This document shows, in pieces, positions 1 through 5,917 of a stretch of DNA of 35,726 nt. Numbering within the stretch: position 1 is the stretch's first letter; each line of letters begins with the position of its first letter. The notes beneath the pieces were generated by a model, which saw only the letters and a list, made by a program, of their open reading frames with translations, made no database searches and had not been told where the DNA came from. A program made the translations under genes and the position numbers. The DNA comes from Geobacteraceae bacterium (GTDB taxonomy: Bacteria > Desulfobacterota > Desulfuromonadia > Geobacterales > Geobacteraceae). The DNA lies in contig JAMXLF010000079.1 in assembly GCA_024281055.1 (NCBI GenBank), positions 1-35,726 of the forward strand. Reading direction: 5' to 3'.

Positions 1-1076
1 CGGTTGTCGATGGGGAGGGACTGCCGGTTGTTGAGGAGGCCGTCCCTGAAGGCGACCGCCATGTAGAAGGCGCCGTTGGTCCGGTTGACCATGAGCCCCG
101 GCACCTCCTTGAGGAAGTTGTAGGTGATGTTGCTCATCTTCTCGTAGCGGGCGATCCGCTCCGCCAGATAGACCGGGTACTCGGCGTGACGCATGATGGC
201 CGGGATGGTCTTCTGGGGCAGGGTGGTGGAGCAGACCTCATTCATCTTGGAGGTGAGGATGGCATTCACGTACTTGTCGAAGGCGCTGTCCCTGCCGTAG
301 TTGTAGACCTCTATCCAGCCGCAGCGTGAACCGGGCCACGGGAACTCCTTGGAGATCCCTTTCATGGCGATGGCCGGCACGTCACCGATCACGTCGGAGA
401 TCGGTACGGTCGTCTGGCCGTTGTAGACGATGTTGTTGTAGACCTCGTCGGCGATGATGAACAGGTCATATTTTTTTGCGATGGCGACGATCCGTTCGAG
501 GGTCTCCGCGGGATAGACCATGCCGGTTGGATTGTCCGGGTTGATGAGCATCACCCCGCCGATCTGGGGGTTGTACTTCACATGGTTTTCCAAGTCCTCC
601 ATGTCGGGGTACCAGTTGTCCTCGGGGTTGAGCCGGTAGTGGACCGGGGCCGTGTGGGCGTGCCCCGCCTCGCCGAGGCTGTGGGTGGTGTAGGTGGGGG
701 AAGGCATGAGTATCCGGGTTTCCGGGCGGAGACAGCCATAGACCTTGGCGATGGCATCACCGAGGCCGTTGAAGAAGATGATGTCGTCCGGGGTGATGCG
801 CGCCCCGCCGCGGCGGTTGGTTGTCTCGCAGATGAACTCGCGGGTTTCGAGCACCCCGCGGGTGTGGCAGTATCCCCAGGTGTCGTTTTCGAGCGTTTCC
901 CTGACGACGATCTCCTTCATCCAGGTTGGGATCACCTCCCCCTTGACGATCGGGTCGCCGATATTCTCCCAGTTGATGGTGACGCCGTGTTTCTGCAGCT
1001 TTTCCGCAACGTTGACGATGTTGCGGATTTCGTAGGTCAGTTCTCCCGCGCCGGGACTTACCAGGTCGTTTCTCAT
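1..1076 (-). CDS. PLP-dependent aminotransferase, AlaA-like (partial, C-terminus beyond left edge)
   Basis: A fold-type I aminotransferase (class I/II). The 358 codons present start at ATG 1076, behind a GGGGGAG ribosome site, and run off the left edge in frame. Visible motifs are LINPDNPTG at about residues 183-191, the ADEVYNNIVY block, and GISKEFPWPG with the Schiff-base lysine near residue 243, followed by the phosphate-binding SRCGW arginine. The order and spacing (NWYPDMEDL, then NPDNPTG) resemble E. coli AlaA, the glutamate-pyruvate transaminase, so alanine synthesis is the best guess. The alanine-rich leader peptide and terminator just upstream fit that role. Other aminotransferases of the same class are possible, because substrate specificity cannot be read from motifs. 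Confidence 0.85.
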   Translation of the reverse strand, partial: MRNDLVSPGAGELTYEIRNIVNVAEKLQKHGVTINWENIGDPIVKGEVIPTWMKEIVVRETLENDTWGYCHTRGVLETREFICETTNRRGGARITPDDIIFFNGLGDAIAKVYGCLRPETRILMPSPTYTTHSLGEAGHAHTAPVHYRLNPEDNWYPDMEDLENHVKYNPQIGGVMLINPDNPTGMVYPAETLERIVAIAKKYDLFIIADEVYNNIVYNGQTTVPISDVIGDVPAIAMKGISKEFPWPGSRCGWIEVYNYGRDSAFDKYVNAILTSKMNEVCSTTLPQKTIPAIMRHAEYPVYLAERIARYEKMSNITYNFLKEVPGLMVNRTNGAFYMAVAFRDGLLNNRQSLPIDN

Positions 1077-1128
1077 TGTCTCCCCCACGTATGATTGATC
1101 GATGTACTCAAAATTGTTGCCGATGCCG

Positions 1129-1163
1129 GAAAAACGAAAGGCCGCGGGGGTACCCACGGCCTT
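1129..1163 (-). terminator. Intrinsic terminator / attenuator before the aminotransferase
   Basis: Read on the minus strand, an arm AAGGCCG-GGG at 1163-1153 pairs with the CCC-CGGCCTT arm ending at 1138. A TTCGTTTTT tract follows at 1137-1129. It sits 25 nt after the stop codon of the alanine-rich leader ORF and about 50 nt before the aminotransferase start, the classical position for an amino-acid attenuator. It could also simply end the upstream cupin transcript. Confidence 0.7.
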
Positions 1164-1187
1164 CCTCGATTCTTTGTGGAACTGGAA

Positions 1188-1283
1188 CTAGTCCAAGGCA
1201 GCGGGTAATCCTGCGGCGTAAAACGCCGCGGCGCTGATAGCTCGTGCTGCCTGTGCGATTGCTGCGATCCCGTTTGTTTCCAT
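1188..1283 (-). CDS. Alanine-rich leader peptide (31 aa), putative attenuator peptide
   Basis: A 31-codon ORF, ATG 1283 to TAG 1188, in which 13 of 31 residues are alanine, including runs AAA and several AA pairs over residues 7-29. The DNA of the Ala-Ala-Ala-Phe-Tyr-Ala-Ala stretch forms a hairpin (GCGGCG at 1213-1218 with CGCCGC at 1224-1229). An intrinsic terminator follows, then an AlaA-like aminotransferase. Such leaders let ribosome stalling at scarce charged tRNA decide whether the terminator forms. No strong Shine-Dalgarno is seen. A candidate promoter places the transcript start at or next to the ATG, so it may be leaderless. Function is inferred from composition and position. Confidence 0.65.
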   Translation of the reverse strand: METNGIAAIAQAARAISAAAFYAAGLPAALD

Positions 1284-1290
1284 AAACTTT

Positions 1291-1319
1291 CGAATAACAC
1301 AGACAATCGCGCAAGTCAA
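1291..1319 (-). promoter_or_regulatory. Candidate sigma-70 promoter for the alanine leader and aminotransferase
   Basis: On the minus strand, TTGACT (1319-1314) is followed after 17 bp by TATTCG (1296-1291). The -35 is good and the -10 weak. The expected start point, about 1284, coincides with the leader-peptide ATG. Confidence 0.45.
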
Positions 1320-1336
1320 TAATTTTGTGGGGAGAT

Positions 1337-1942
1337 TTACTCGACGACGGTGATCAGGAGGCGGCCGTCGCCGTCCCGCCAGCGCAGCCACCCCGTCGTG
1401 GCCGGGAGAAGGGTCACCCGGAGCCAGTCTCCCTGGACCCGCGTGACCAGCACCGCAACACGGGATGGGAGGGGCGCTGGTTGCGATGCCGTATCAGCAG
1501 GCTCGCCACAGAGCCGGTAGAATCCCGCCTTCAGTCCCGGCAGGAGGCTGACCGTCCGTCCCGGGAGATACTCCTCCCAGGGGAGGAAATTCCACCAGCG
1601 CTCCCGTTCCAGCCAGCCGGCGCGACCGGAGTCGTCGTAGGCGATGAGGAGCCGGTTCCCGCGCTTCTCCATGACCGCCACGGCATGCGTGCCGGCAGGC
1701 ACGGCGAGGAACGGGGTGAGCTGGGGGAGCCGCCCGACGTCGAATTCGGCGATTCTTCCCACCCCCGGATCCCGGTAGAGGGGGATGGCGACGAGCTCGG
1801 TTCCCCGCTCCGGGGTGAAGGGGCGGAGGAAGAGAATGCCCGTGCCGGTAAACGGGCGCGGCGGGTGCGCGGCGAAAGCAGGGAGAGTGACAACTGAAGC
1901 AAGGAGGAGAAGGAAGAGAAGACTGAGGAGGGGCGGCCTCAT
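1337..1942 (-). CDS. Secreted SH3-like domain protein (hypothetical)
   Basis: A 201-residue protein with a clear Sec signal peptide: MRPP, a Leu/Val-rich core at about residues 4-20, and a likely cleavage after AFAA. The rest is beta-rich with short repeats of the GWLERERWWNFLPWEEYLPG and WLRWRDGDGRLL kind. These resemble SH3-like folds in which a turn and a Trp follow each strand. The two GWL(R/E) segments (near residues 110 and 185) suggest two small barrels. The start overlaps the stop of the cupin gene by 4 nt (ATGA), so the two are translated together. I do not recognise a named family, and a cell-envelope role is only inferred from the signal peptide. Confidence 0.7.
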   Translation of the reverse strand: MRPPLLSLLFLLLLASVVTLPAFAAHPPRPFTGTGILFLRPFTPERGTELVAIPLYRDPGVGRIAEFDVGRLPQLTPFLAVPAGTHAVAVMEKRGNRLLIAYDDSGRAGWLERERWWNFLPWEEYLPGRTVSLLPGLKAGFYRLCGEPADTASQPAPLPSRVAVLVTRVQGDWLRVTLLPATTGWLRWRDGDGRLLITVVE

Positions 1943-2403
1943 GGCTCTGCGATCAGGGCGGCCAGGTAGCCCGCGACCTCCGGGCTTCCGTCGACGGGTG
2001 ACCAGTGAGCCTTCTCCGCCTCGGCGATGGGGACGTAGGGACCCGCCTTCGCCTCGAAGAAGATGGTGCCGGACTCCAGGCTCACCGCAGTGTGGAAGAC
2101 CCCATGGGGGATGTCGATGACGATGGTTTCCCCGCCGGCGGCGATGAGCGTCCGGGAGACGACCCGGCCCCCGTCGTCGAAGGTGAAGACCGCGAGCTTT
2201 CCCCGCAGGATCACGAAGGTCTCGTCCTTCACCGGGTCCAGGTGGCGGTGGGGGCGGATGTAGGAGCCGGGCTCGATGGCGTTCAGGAGCCGGTGGCAGC
2301 AGAAGTCGTCGCTGGGGTGGATGTTGTAGTTCTTCCGCAGCCGCGGATTTGCCCGGGCTTCGGCGGAGAGATTGTCGAGGAGGGTTCGGTCGATGATGTG
2401 CAC
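1939..2403 (-). CDS. WbuC-family cupin metalloprotein
   Basis: A 154-residue small cupin. Conserved blocks are RKNYNIHPSDDFCCHRLLNAIEPGSYIRPHRHLDPVKDETFVILRG (about residues 24-69), with the PHRH...K.E metal-ligand pattern, and IDIPHGVFHT (about 96-105), with the last histidine ligand. This full pattern, with the NIH..DD..HR start, is that of the WbuC family found in polysaccharide loci. Its biochemical role is not established; a sugar-modifying or metal-binding role is family-level inference. The start is GTG 2403, with AAGGAG seven bases upstream. Its stop overlaps the start of the SH3-like gene, forming a two-gene unit. Confidence 0.8.
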   Translation of the reverse strand: MHIIDRTLLDNLSAEARANPRLRKNYNIHPSDDFCCHRLLNAIEPGSYIRPHRHLDPVKDETFVILRGKLAVFTFDDGGRVVSRTLIAAGGETIVIDIPHGVFHTAVSLESGTIFFEAKAGPYVPIAEAEKAHWSPVDGSPEVAGYLAALIAEP

Positions 2404-2449
2404 TGCTGACTCCTTTTGATGCAGTACCGAAAAAACTTGGGAACTGGGA

Positions 2450-2567
2450 TGATAGGATAAACGCAGATAAAGGCGAATAACATCAGCTCGATTACAAAAT
2501 CTGTTTTCGAGAATTATGCAGTAATTTTATCCGCAGTTATCCTATGTATCTGTGGTTAATAGACTGT
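2450..2567. repeat. Dispersed inverted repeat of the GATAA / ATCTGTGGTTAA type
   Basis: An imperfect inverted repeat with GATAGGATAAACGCAGATAA on the left and TTATCC...ATCTGTGGTTAAT on the right. It fills the gap between the VOC and cupin genes. A related element lies at 10162-10262. Confidence 0.55.
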
Positions 2568-2577
2568 TTAGGTTTAT

Positions 2578-2931
2578 TTATCCTTCAACCAATGCGAACT
2601 GATTTCCCTCCGGGTCCTGCACCACCGCCATCTTCCCCCACGGGGTCCGCTCCAGCGGCTCGGCGAAGGTGACCCCCGCGGCGGTGAGCTCGTCGCAGAG
2701 GGCGACGATGTCCTTCACCGTGAGGGTGATCCCGGTGTGCCGGCCTACCAGAGGATAGGCCGCCTCGTGCATGGCGAGGGACACCCCGAGGGTGGTGCTG
2801 CTGCCGGGGAAGAACTCCATGATAGCCTGCGACTCCTGCACGAGGGGGAGTTTCAGCTGCTCCTTGTAGAACTGCTTCGCCTTGTCGAAATCGCGGACAA
2901 AGACCACGATGTTCCTCATTCCTGTTACCAT
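2578..2931 (-). CDS. VOC-superfamily (glyoxalase/bleomycin-resistance fold) protein
   Basis: 117 residues, a single VOC module pair. The N-terminal half has the NIVVFVRDFDKAKQFYKEQLKLPL signature (residues 8-31). The C-terminal half has GITLTVKDIVALCDEL and ends with the usual PWGKMAVVQDPEGNQFALVE strand (about 96-115). Possible metal ligands are His and Glu near the strand ends; the substrate cannot be predicted. The start is ATG 2931, with GGGAGG seven bases upstream. It looks monocistronic and is flanked by a dispersed repeat downstream. Confidence 0.85.
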   Translation of the reverse strand: MVTGMRNIVVFVRDFDKAKQFYKEQLKLPLVQESQAIMEFFPGSSTTLGVSLAMHEAAYPLVGRHTGITLTVKDIVALCDELTAAGVTFAEPLERTPWGKMAVVQDPEGNQFALVEG

Positions 2932-3144
2932 CGCTCAACCTCCCGGATTCGTGATGCGAGATTTTTAATAGCAGACCGGCGGCCGGCTGACAAGGGGTAT
3001 TTTGGTACGAACTGCCAATTGAGATAGGCCGGAAATTGCCTATAATTCTAGAAGAGGTTATCAAACCGCAGATACATGGGATAGAGCTCGCTCGCCAGAT
3101 CCCCGCCGACTGCACCCTCTGCCCGTGGCAATGGGCACTTCCCA

Positions 3145-3180
3145 ATAATATCCCTTGACGATATTATCTTTACGAGATAA
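3145..3180. promoter_or_regulatory. Putative HigA operator: two overlapping inverted repeats
   Basis: ATAATATC (3145-3152) pairs with GATATTAT (3160-3167), an exact 8-bp inverted repeat with a 7-bp spacer. TTATCT (3164-3169) pairs with AGATAA (3175-3180), an exact 6-bp repeat with a 5-bp spacer. The two share bases and cover the -35 and spacer of the higBA promoter, which fits autorepression by the antitoxin or toxin-antitoxin complex. Confidence 0.65.
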
Positions 3181-3183
3181 CAT
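3155..3183 (+). promoter_or_regulatory. Promoter of the higBA operon
   Basis: TTGACG (3155-3160), a 17-bp spacer, then TAACAT (3178-3183). The predicted start point, about 3190, is the A of the higB ATG, and no Shine-Dalgarno precedes that ATG. The toxin message may therefore be leaderless. Confidence 0.6.
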
Positions 3184-3189
3184 AACTCC

Positions 3190-3471
3190 ATGATCAAATC
3201 CTTCAGATGCAAGGAAACTGAAAAGCTATTTCATGGGAGGTTTTCTGCTAAGTTGCCGCAGGCCATTCAACGAACTGCGGCAATAAAGCTCAAGATGCTG
3301 AACGCTGCAACAGTCCTGGAAACATTGCGCATTCCCCCTTCCAATTTTCTCGAGGCGCTGCACGGCGAGAGAGCGGGACAGCATAGCATCCGAATTAACA
3401 AGCAGTGGCGCATCTGCTTTGTATGGCAGGGTAATGATGCCTACGACGTCGAGATCGTTGATTACCACTGA
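3190..3471 (+). CDS. higB: HigB-like type II toxin (RelE/ParE fold mRNA interferase)
   Basis: 93 residues. The family signatures are visible: MIKSFRCKETEKLF at the start, KLKMLNAATVLETLRIPPSNFLEALHGERAGQHSIRINKQWRICFVW in the middle, and VEIVDYH at the end. The C-terminal RINKQWRICF and DYH segments carry the basic and aromatic residues used for ribosome-dependent mRNA cleavage in HigB proteins. The antitoxin gene starts 11 nt after the stop, in the toxin-first order typical of higBA. Codon use is more AT-rich than the neighbours, suggesting horizontal transfer. The ATG at 3190 fits the family N-terminus although no ribosome site is visible. Confidence 0.9.
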   Translation: MIKSFRCKETEKLFHGRFSAKLPQAIQRTAAIKLKMLNAATVLETLRIPPSNFLEALHGERAGQHSIRINKQWRICFVWQGNDAYDVEIVDYH

Positions 3472-3482
3472 GAGGTGACATT

Positions 3483-3788
3483 ATGACTAAACGTGATTTT
3501 CCCCCAATTCATCCTGGCGAAATCCTTTTGGCGGAATTTTTGGAGCCGATGGGGATCAGCCAGTACCGGCTGGCCAAAGATATCGGAGTAACCCCGCGGC
3601 GCATAAACGAAATCGTGCATGGCAGGCGCGCAATAACGGCTGACACCGCGCTCCGGCTTGGCCGCTTTTTCAACATGGAGGCGCAATTCTGGCTTAATCT
3701 TCAGACGCATTACGATATGGAAGTGGCAATGGAAGCTCTGGAAGGCAGGCTTGACAAGGAAGTTCATCCTTTTTCACGCGCAGCTTAG
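3483..3788 (+). CDS. higA: HigA-like antitoxin (XRE-family HTH)
   Basis: 101 residues. Residues 10-65 form the HigA helix-turn-helix, with HPGEILLAEFLEP, MGISQYRLAKDIGVTPRRINEIVHGRRAITADTALRLGRFF and then FWLNLQ. The IHPGEIL opening and FWLNLQ..YD ending are characteristic of the HigA/VapI addiction-module family. It neutralises HigB and normally represses its own operon; the inverted repeats at 3145-3180 are its likely binding site. The start ATG 3483 is preceded by GAGAGGTG. Confidence 0.92.
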   Translation: MTKRDFPPIHPGEILLAEFLEPMGISQYRLAKDIGVTPRRINEIVHGRRAITADTALRLGRFFNMEAQFWLNLQTHYDMEVAMEALEGRLDKEVHPFSRAA

Positions 3789-3803
3789 GAGAATCCGGAA
3801 ACC

Positions 3804-4265
3804 ATGGCCTACTGGCTCTTCAAAACCGAACCGTCCGCCTTCTCCCTCGACGACCTGAAAAACCGTCCCGACATGACGGAGCACTGGGACGGGGTTCGCA
3901 ACTACCAGGCTCGCAATTTCCTGCGGGATGCCGTCAAGACGGGCGACCTGGTGCTGATCTACCACAGCAACATCCCGGAGCCGGCCGTGGTGGGGATCGC
4001 CCAGGTGGTCCGCGCGGGGTATCCCGACTTCACCGCCCTCGACCCGGGAAGCGACCACTTCGACCCGAAGTCCTCCTCGGAGAACCCCATCTGGTACATG
4101 GTGGACGTGCGCTACGTCGAGACCCTCAAGCGCCCGGTCACGCTGGAGCAAATCAAGGGGAACCCGCTTCTGGCCGACATGCCCCTGGTCAGGCGCAGCC
4201 GCCTCTCGATCCAGCCGGTGACGCCGGAAGAGTGGCGGATCATTCTCGCCATGGCGGGGAAGTAG
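3804..4265 (+). CDS. EVE-domain protein (THYN1-like)
   Basis: 153 residues, a single EVE domain of the PUA-like fold over the whole length. The opening MAYWLFKTEPSAFSLDDL and the DGVRNYQARNFLRD.VKTGDLVLIYHSN block (about residues 30-54) are diagnostic. The end, VRRSRLSIQPVTPEEWRIIL, is also conserved. EVE domains read modified bases in DNA or RNA in the cases studied; the bacterial single-domain proteins lack a settled function. The gene follows higA by 15 nt and could be read from the same transcript, but codon use is more like the genomic background. Confidence 0.88.
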   Translation: MAYWLFKTEPSAFSLDDLKNRPDMTEHWDGVRNYQARNFLRDAVKTGDLVLIYHSNIPEPAVVGIAQVVRAGYPDFTALDPGSDHFDPKSSSENPIWYMVDVRYVETLKRPVTLEQIKGNPLLADMPLVRRSRLSIQPVTPEEWRIILAMAGK

Positions 4266-4342
4266 TAGCCTGGTTGACTTCCCGACCTATTTCGCGATAA
4301 CCTCCGACCTGATCATCACGGTTTCGAAAGGCGAACTCATTG

Positions 4343-4864
4343 ATGCTGCTTTCAAGATACTCCAACAATTCCCGTCGCAAGTCGGTTGTAGCTCTCGCGC
4401 TCCTTGCGAGCATTTTCTTCTCTGCGGGGTGCGACATGAAGCCGCACGGGACCAAGGCCGGCGAAAAAGCGCCGGAAATCTCGGGAACCGACGTTCACGG
4501 CGCGATCGTACATCTGAGCCAGTTGCAGGGGAGAGTCGTCGTCATCTACTTCTGGACGAATTCCTGCTGTGCCGGCAACCTGAAACAGCTGGAACCATAC
4601 TACAGTCGGAACAGGGACAAGGGCTTGACCATCCTGGCCATAAACGAGGGGAATTCCAGGGCGGACGTGGAAGCGTACGCGCGAAACAATGGCCTTTCCT
4701 TTACGCTGCAGACCGATGAAGATGCCATGACCTCGAAGGAATACGGCGTTTTCGGATTCCCGACGGTCTTCGTCGTCGACAGGAAGGGGATAATCCGCGA
4801 GAAGGTTCTCGGCCAGACCGATACCGCCCGCCTTGAAAAGATCGTGGCGCGTTATCTGGACTAG
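4343..4864 (+). CDS. TlpA/redoxin-family lipoprotein with altered CXXC site
   Basis: 173 residues from ATG 4343; AAAGGCGA lies eight bases upstream, and a TTG directly before is less likely. The N-terminus is a lipoprotein signal with lipobox FSAGC, lipidated Cys at residue 30 and Asp at +2, so inner-membrane anchoring facing the periplasm is likely. The thioredoxin-like domain spans about 42-170, with VVVIYFWTNSCC, LTILAINEGNS, and FGFPTVFVVDRKGIIREKVLG carrying the cis-proline. The active-site loop reads S-C-C-A-G (residues 74-78). The first Cys of CXXC is kept, but the fourth position is Gly, and the second Cys stands directly after the first. Normal thiol-disulfide exchange is therefore doubtful. 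Confidence 0.82.
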   Translation: MLLSRYSNNSRRKSVVALALLASIFFSAGCDMKPHGTKAGEKAPEISGTDVHGAIVHLSQLQGRVVVIYFWTNSCCAGNLKQLEPYYSRNRDKGLTILAINEGNSRADVEAYARNNGLSFTLQTDEDAMTSKEYGVFGFPTVFVVDRKGIIREKVLGQTDTARLEKIVARYLD

Positions 4865-4899
4865 GTGTACGACAACGGAAACGGTAAGGAGACATCGGA

Positions 4900-5481
4900 A
4901 TGGATAAAGAGGCCGCGCCGGTCCGCTGCGCCTGGGCCGGCAACGACCCGCTCTACCTGGCCTACCACGACCGGGAGTGGGGCGTACCGGTCCATGACGA
5001 CCGGCTTCTGTTCGAATTCCTGATCCTTGAGGGAGCACAGGCCGGGCTTTCCTGGATCACCATCCTGCGTAAGCGCGAGGCCTACCGGTCCGCCTTTGCC
5101 GGGTTCGACCCCGAAGCGGTGGCGCGTTTCGACGGGGCAAAGGTGGCGGAACTGCTGGCCGACCCGGGCATCGTGCGCAACCGCCTCAAGGTGGAATCGG
5201 CGATAACCAACGCCCGTGCCTTCCTGAAGGTCAAGGAAGAGTTCGGCACCTTCGATGCCTACCTGTGGCGCTTCGTGGAGGGGAGGCCGCTCCGGAACGC
5301 GTGGAAAAATATCACCGAGATTCCCGCCAGCACGCCGCTGTCGGACGCCCTCAGTCGTGACCTCAAGCGACGCGGTTTCCGTTTCGTTGGCAGCACCATC
5401 TGCTATGCCCATATGCAGGCGGTCGGCATGGTCAACGACCATACCGTGGATTGCTTTCGCTGGCGGGAGTTGGCTGGATAA
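4900..5481 (+). CDS. tag: DNA-3-methyladenine glycosylase I
   Basis: 193 residues, close to the usual Tag length. It removes 3-methyladenine from alkylated DNA to start base-excision repair in the cytoplasm. The zinc-binding set is present: Cys10 (RCAW), His23 (YHDREWG), and the C-terminal DHTVDC with His181 and Cys185. The AGLSWITILRKREAYR helix-hairpin-helix region and the FRFVGSTICYAHMQAVGMVNDH block match the family. AAGGAG lies upstream of ATG 4900. It follows the lipoprotein gene by 35 nt, but no functional link is evident. Confidence 0.95.
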   Translation: MDKEAAPVRCAWAGNDPLYLAYHDREWGVPVHDDRLLFEFLILEGAQAGLSWITILRKREAYRSAFAGFDPEAVARFDGAKVAELLADPGIVRNRLKVESAITNARAFLKVKEEFGTFDAYLWRFVEGRPLRNAWKNITEIPASTPLSDALSRDLKRRGFRFVGSTICYAHMQAVGMVNDHTVDCFRWRELAG

Positions 5482-5917
5482 TCCGGTGCCGCATACTTAT
5501 CAACCCCTGAAATTGTGATACCGAGTGCGCCGACTACAGCTCTGTCGGACGGCCGCCACCCACCCTGCCACTCACGGCCATGGAGCCGTCCCCGGCCGTT
5601 TATTCCTCAATTTTCTCTCCCCATGTCGAATCTGTAGGTTATCTGTAGGCGTGATGCCACTATACCTCTTCACAGTCGATGCTCTTGCCTTTATTTTGTC
5701 TTTATTCTTGCAAATAGAACAATGTATCATTAAAATATTGTAGCTAAGATGGGGATGACAAGGGGATACCAGTATCTCACTGGTTTATCGACCAGAAGCA
5801 ACGCCGCACAAGAAAAGACGGTTTTTTATAAATGATCTTTTGAACGGGATCCGTTCCTGTTGTCGCGTATCGACTGCAGCAAAAGGAAGCGGGGCTTTTT
5901 ACTAAAAGGAGGGTCAT
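5482..5917. other. 436-bp intergenic region upstream of the kelch gene
   Basis: No convincing gene. A 72-codon ORF at 5525-5743 lacks a ribosome site and family features. The region becomes AT-rich after 5680 and holds a promoter candidate at 5708-5736, which would give a 5' UTR of about 175 nt. The UTR contains an exact palindrome, GAACGG-GAT-CCGTTC, at 5842-5856, but I see no known riboswitch motif. Confidence 0.6.
5708..5736 (+). promoter_or_regulatory. Candidate promoter for the kelch protein gene
   Basis: TTGCAA (5708-5713), 17-bp spacer, TAAAAT (5731-5736), in an AT-rich stretch. The predicted start is near 5743. Confidence 0.5.

Noticed and set aside
5525-5743. 72-codon ORF upstream of the kelch gene
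   Set aside because: No ribosome site, no recognisable domain, and the candidate promoter lies inside it.
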